Part shown: one piece after another, positions 59,742-64,000 of the stretch
How positions within the stretch are numbered: the stretch's first letter is position 1
Layout: each line of letters starts with the position of its first letter
Origin: Lactarius indigo
Lineage: Eukaryota; Basidiomycota; Agaricomycetes; Russulales; Russulaceae
Reading direction: 5' to 3'
Length of the DNA: 64,000 nt
Assembly: GCA_025766275.1 (NCBI GenBank)
Contig: JAFKAC010000045.1
Coordinates: 1 to 64,000 of the forward strand
Translations under genes and position numbers: made by a program
The notes under the pieces: model-generated
Seen by the model: the letters and a program-made list of their open reading frames with translations, nothing else
Database searches by the model: none
What the model was told of the DNA's origin: nothing

Positions 59742-60950
59742 AAAAGTAAACGCTCGACCCCTATCCAATGATTGACTCAATCGCACCGGGCTCCTTGAAC
59801 CACGTCTTTCGCGTCTTTCGATCTTTCGACTCAAGATATAAATCGGTGATCCTCTCCTGCCTTGTGAAAGTGCTGCTTTGTCTGTTGATTTCGTCGTACT
59901 TGCCAACGATGGATCATCTAGGGCCCTCTTCGTCGACGTCCTGTTTCCCATGGACCCCTGCAAGGACATCTTTACTATCATTAATACGGATCAGATCACG
60001 CGCACAGACCTAAGGAGCTCAACTCTTAGCTCAACTTTTATGTTGCAGCTCATGGCAATACTCCCTTGCGTGATATAGGACTTCCGGTTTCGTAAAACGA
60101 GATATTGGGAGCACTTATCGCACGGGTGCCCCTACCACGTGGAACTTATTTCGGAGTGGGGAGTTGCAGCCCTGCCTAGCTGGACTTGGTTTGGTTCCAC
60201 GAGGTGGCTTCCGGGGTAGGGGGGAGTGGCCCGGAAATACTTTCCCTTGACCTTTGCGTCATGGACACTACATTTCGTCATGATGGATATCCAGCGCCGT
60301 TATTATCAATAGCTTTTAATGACCCCAAATTCGTTTGCTAACCTTGGCCAAGGTACCGGTCTCACCCTTTGGAGAATGATGACGTTGACCATTTGCCACG
60401 TCTGCAGAACAAGTATAGGTCAACGTTCCTATGGTGTTTGTCTAGCACATGGCGCAAGTCGTGAAGCAGGTTCGAGGCGAGTAGAGACCCTATGCTGACA
60501 ATCACTCGGGTAAGGACGGAGCGTCCCTAGGCCTATCTGGGATGGGCTGTAGTCGTGACAAGCAGTGGGTCGAAGGGATAGTTCTAATGACCAAGGAATA
60601 CCTGAGGGTCCTGAACTCATACGGTGTTCCGCGAAATTCCGGACCACCGCAGGATGTGCAGAAATATGAAAAGCTTTGATTAAAGAAACTCTCCATTCAC
60701 GACAGGGAGGAAAGCGATCCGTGTGCTAATACTGCCAGTGTATGGTCCTGTCGTACAGTACAGTACTTTTGGCACTCTTTTTTTTTTTTTTTGGAGAGCG
60801 TTTTCAAGAGCGTTTTACTTCCGGTAACTACCTTGTCCTACTTTTGGCACTCTTGGTCAGCATGCATGTGGACGCTCGGAGAGCACGGGCCGGTGAACAA
60901 AGGCGCACAATACTCCAATACCAAGCAATACTCACACAATTGATTGGGCC
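59742..60950. other. Intergenic stretch with an inverted-repeat patch
   Basis: No gene recognised. 60137-60225 contains an imperfect inverted repeat (CCCCTACCACGTGGAAC against GTTCCACGAGGTGG...GGTAGGGG). ACTTTTGGCACTCTT occurs twice, at ~60766 and ~60838, the first followed by a run of about 15 T. Confidence 0.35.
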
Positions 60951-61147
60951 TTGGATTGGGCCGGTGTTATGCCAGTGGTCATCTCGCGAACTAGATTTCA
61001 AGTTCTTGACGAACGTGGATCTCCTGGACCTACAAGCATCAAGTATGGTATGTTTAAATTGCACATAATTACTCCGGTGTTAACAACTGGACCTTTCAAA
61101 AGGGCAAGGAAAAGGACCAACCATGGTTCAAAAAAAAAAAAAAAAAG

Positions 61148-62620
61148 GACCAACCTCCACCACTTCCAACATCCAAATCCGAGCGCTCGTCCGACTTGGA
61201 GCTTGACTCGGAGCGACCGGAATACGATGTACCATGCAAGGTACCATGTCCGACTATCAATGGGCTCAACGATGATATACTCTTCGACATATTCAACTTT
61301 TATCGACTGGATGACGAGAATGCTTGGATTATCCAACTTGGGTGGTGCAAGCTCACTCATGTCTGTCGAAGATGGCGTCAACTCGTACACTCCTCGGCAT
61401 TCCGTTTGAGATTGCAAATTCTATGTACCAATGGCAGCCCTAAAGTGGACACTCTAGACCATTTACCGTTACTTCCGCTCATTGTCGATTACCGGGATAC
61501 AATTGCGACCATAACTCAACACGATGAATCGGCAATACACCATGCGCTCGTGTTGTGGGATCGCGTGCGCCACATTGACCTCCACCTCCCGCCCTCCATT
61601 TTGCACAAGCTTCTCGTGCACATGGACGAAAACTTCTCAATGCTGGAATACCTTTCGATATCGTCCACAATAAAAGAAGACACGAGCTTGGCCCTTCCGA
61701 AGACATTTTTGACCCCACATCTACGCCACCTTACGCTTCACGGTATCGATGTTCCGAACAGGTTACGGTTGCTCTCCTCCACTGTCTCCCTCGTCGTACT
61801 TGTCATCACGGACATCCAAGCATCTGGTTACTTTCCCCCGAGGGCATTAGTGGCACATCTTTCGTCCCTTCCCCAACTCGAGGAGCTATCCATCGGGTTT
61901 TCCACCCCCATACCCCGTCCCAGCGTGGGGAGAGAACTGTCAGGTCAACGGCTAACAGTGACGCTTCCCAACCTGAAACGCCTCAAGTTCCAAGGGGTTA
62001 GCGCATATCTAGAATGCTTTGTTACTCAGATTAGGGCACCTCTTCTGGAGCGACTCGACATCACGTTATTCAATCAACTCGCCTGGGTATTACCACACCT
62101 GTCCTACCTCATCAGCACAGCAACAGCGTTAAAGCTCCCCACTGCCACTGTTTTCTTTGGAAACGAAGTCTCCATAATCACAGACCACCACCTTACGCAA
62201 CAGAACGGAGCACCTTTCACCCTACGTGTAATATGCAAGGAATTGGACTGGCAAATCGACTGCGCGGCGCAGATCTGCAGCGCGCTTATTGCCCCGCTAT
62301 CCGATATACAAGAGCTCAGGCTCGACTTTGATGGAGAGGTGATGCCGACTGAATGGCCCAACGGCGAGATCGACACCACAACGTGGCACGAACTTCTGAG
62401 GCAATTCATCGGGGTGAACAAGCTCCATATATGTGCCGCGCTCTCGGAGGAGCTTTCTCGCGCGCTGCAGATGGGTGAAGACGGGTTAGACCCAAGTTTG
62501 CTGCCTGGTCTGCAGGAAATCGTGACCGAATTATACGGGAAGAGGGCGGATGATCTGTTTGGCTGGTTCGTCAACGCTCGACGACTTGCGGACAACCCGG
62601 TGCACTTAATGTCGAGGTAG
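61148..62620 (+). CDS. F-box protein, paralogue of 47941-51206 (5' end unresolved)
   Basis: One long frame without in-frame ATG before the F-box. It starts like exon 5 of the paralogue: after an AG at 61146-61147 it reads DQPPPLPTSKSE, matching DLPPPPPTFERP there, then DDILFDIFNFYRL, LTHVCRRWRQLV and the same ~400-residue leucine-rich region (LPQLEELSIGFSTPIPRPS). So this is an internal exon, not a gene start. An upstream match exists (GSPGPTSIKYG before a GTATGTTT donor at 61048, against GSPGSINSL before GTATGTTT), but the phases differ by one, so the 5' part may be damaged or spliced otherwise. The frame stops at 62620 (VHLMSR) unless a GT at 62600, at the place of the paralogue's intron, is used. 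Confidence 0.75.
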   Translation, partial: DQPPPLPTSKSERSSDLELDSERPEYDVPCKVPCPTINGLNDDILFDIFNFYRLDDENAWIIQLGWCKLTHVCRRWRQLVHSSAFRLRLQILCTNGSPKVDTLDHLPLLPLIVDYRDTIATITQHDESAIHHALVLWDRVRHIDLHLPPSILHKLLVHMDENFSMLEYLSISSTIKEDTSLALPKTFLTPHLRHLTLHGIDVPNRLRLLSSTVSLVVLVITDIQASGYFPPRALVAHLSSLPQLEELSIGFSTPIPRPSVGRELSGQRLTVTLPNLKRLKFQGVSAYLECFVTQIRAPLLERLDITLFNQLAWVLPHLSYLISTATALKLPTATVFFGNEVSIITDHHLTQQNGAPFTLRVICKELDWQIDCAAQICSALIAPLSDIQELRLDFDGEVMPTEWPNGEIDTTTWHELLRQFIGVNKLHICAALSEELSRALQMGEDGLDPSLLPGLQEIVTELYGKRADDLFGWFVNARRLADNPVHLMSR

Positions 62621-62669
62621 GTGTGCCACCTCAGCTTTCCCGTAGGGTACGGCTAATCCAGGGGGTTCA

Positions 62670-63184
62670 ATGACTTGGCGCAATAGCGATACAATAAAAG
62701 ATGATGGAGACGACAAGATGGAAGTCAGTGGGCACGACGTAGTGGAAGGCATTGAATACGACGCAGTGGAAGGCAGTGGACATGATACGATTGAAGACAG
62801 CGAATACCATACGTCGGAAGCTGGTGAATATATCTGCATATTATCTGAGTTTCACATCCTGACACCAAGTAGACCACGCCGGTCCTCTGATTAATGCCCT
62901 AAAGCACACCCCTCACGGAAATGTGGCCCATTTGCTAGAATGGGGAATTGGTACCCAGGAAGACCCAGATGACCAGGCCGTCCATACTGCTACGGCGATA
63001 CGTGAGTGTCATCGTGATATTAATCTACCAAATGCATCGTTTTGTGGGCTGAACTTCACTGATAGTCCACGGTATTCCTGTGGGAAAAGGAGTGGGCACC
63101 TCAAAGCACCTTGCGGTGCGTGCGGCTGCAGAGAGGGCTTTAGTATTCCTTGAACAAAACGGGATCTTGTTTCCCCGTGGCTAG
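62670..63184 (+). CDS. Small dsRNA-binding-motif protein, or C-terminal part of the F-box gene
   Basis: Three exons close in phase: 62670-62823, 62870-63001, 63066-63184; 134 residues from ATG 62670. The first part is acidic with an imperfect repeat (SGHDVVEGIEYDAVEG, SGHDTIEDSEY). The rest is a dsRBD: helix 1 LINALKHTPHG, strands with GIGTQEDPDDQAVHTATAIL, then GKGVGTSKHLAVRAAAERAL, the GxGxSKxxAxxxAAxxAL signature that contacts dsRNA. It ends NGILFPRG. Small single-dsRBD proteins occur in mushrooms. Only 49 nt separate it from the F-box stop, and a 46-nt intron (62600-62645) would join the two in frame, so it may be the tail of that protein. Confidence 0.7.
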
Positions 63185-64000
63185 GTTTTTAACCAGCCAT
63201 TTAAACGAGGATGTCGCGAGTAAGTAACATAGAATCGCTTTGATTCTACGAGTGGTGTAACTGGGTTTGGAAGGGAGGTTGTTTTAATTGAGTTGCTATC
63301 AGGAAACGTTTCAGGTTGGTCGAACTAATGCCATGTACGATAGCTTGCCGTTGAAGTACCGATGTTCTCCAGTGTCGGTACGTTATGAAGGTCTAACTGC
63401 AATATGTATATTACAATATTGACGATACTGGTCTGGGTCTCTTTCAAGTCGACTTGATGTGTCAGGTCGCAGACTAAGCCGAAGGCCGAGATATGGCTTC
63501 CAATGTTCCTACTTTAATGTCTCCAATGCCTACGAAGTTGCTCTGACGATTAATCAAGAATTTTGGTGGCTACACTAATTCTTGGTGAACCATTGCTTGT
63601 GGCTTTTCTGGATGGATTTGTGGAAGAAGATTACCCGTTACCATACGGTCCATGTCGCCCTTTGCGTTATCACATGACCGGTACTTCAAATATCCTGCGA
63701 AATGCACTCTGGGTCAGAATTGCTGATCAACACCAAAAGAACACTTTGGTCCCTGGTGATGGGGCACTAAAAACCGCAATGAAACGGTCTTCTCGACACC
63801 CCAGATAATAAACATCTGGCCTTGGTCCTTCCACCTCTCAAGCTGGGTGACGATGCAGCTTGTGTCTGATTGGCGAACGAACCTTTCCCCATGAGGACTA
63901 GTGGAAGAAGTTCGAGGACAGTGTCTTGTCTCTGGTCTGCATGCCCCAGTCGTACCGTCTCGGCTGCCCGCATGTGCTCTGCGCTTCACTCCGGGTATTT
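63185..64000. other. Unassigned right end
   Basis: No recognised gene. Open frames exist on both strands at 63560-63990 (plus: GEPLLVAFLDGFVEEDYPL; minus: GVEKTVSLRFLVPHH), overlapping each other, with no domain I know. 63190-63500 is the likely 3' region of the dsRBD gene. Confidence 0.3.

Noticed and set aside
60137..60225. Imperfect inverted repeat as a mobile element
   Set aside because: Arms are short and interrupted and no target-site duplication is visible.
1..64000. tRNA or rRNA genes
   Set aside because: I looked for B-box-like GGTTCGAATCC words with matching A-boxes. Near hits (e.g. 21562, 45012) lie inside coding or relic sequence and have no tRNA fold around them.
1..64000. CRISPR array, prophage or bacterial operon
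   Set aside because: Intron-rich fungal genes throughout; no regularly spaced short repeats and no bacterial-type gene spacing.

Overview
The window is nuclear DNA of a filamentous basidiomycete, almost certainly an Agaricomycete (mushroom-forming fungus). Genes are dense, on both strands, and cut by many 44-70 nt GT-AG introns with some very small exons. The protein families fit: NACHT-WD40 receptors, a WSC-containing copper radical oxidase, large F-box proteins, a Crinkler-like NTPase and an HNH-domain protein of the kind common in mushrooms. No bacterial, plasmid, phage or CRISPR feature is present. Exon models below were built by hand; for the main genes every intron phase closes in frame.

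1-20.8 kb is an accessory tandem segmental duplication of about 10 kb per unit. Each unit carries, in order, a minus-strand 5' scrap of a WDR48-like WD40 gene, an intact plus-strand NACHT-WD40 (NLR-like) gene of about 1,593 residues (629-5906 and 10690-15973), an unrecognised conserved interval, and a wrecked plus-strand copy of the NUG1-type GTPase gene lacking its nucleotide-binding core. A longer but also broken WDR48 copy (19.0-20.8 kb) ends the array. The two NLRs are nearly identical in the NACHT region and WD40 repeats 5-6, but differ at surface positions in repeats 7-14.

20.9-35 kb is housekeeping DNA: an HNH-domain protein (-), the intact NUG1/GNL3 nucleolar GTPase (+), a small single-pass membrane protein (-), an FHA-domain tail-anchored protein (-), GPN1 (+), the cell-cycle kinase CDK1 (+) with a 6-nt microexon, and the PAP phosphatase HAL2/MET22 (+).

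35-47.9 kb is gene-poor. It holds one large secreted copper radical oxidase with four WSC modules (-), a decayed piece of a second such gene about 5 kb away, and a 272-bp MITE with TA target duplication.

47.9-64 kb is again accessory. A gene at 47941-51206 joins an unknown N-terminal region, an F-box region and an intact SH3 domain, followed by two decayed SH3 cassettes. A WOPR (Gti1/Pac2) transcription factor is at 55.2-57.0 kb and a Crinkler-like NTPase pseudogene at 57.6-59.7 kb (-). A second F-box paralogue follows, and immediately after it a small dsRNA-binding protein whose reading frame can be joined to the F-box by an intron at the same position as the F-box-SH3 intron. The idea that this F-box family swaps C-terminal domains (SH3 or dsRBD) and the diversifying NLR pair are the most interesting observations.
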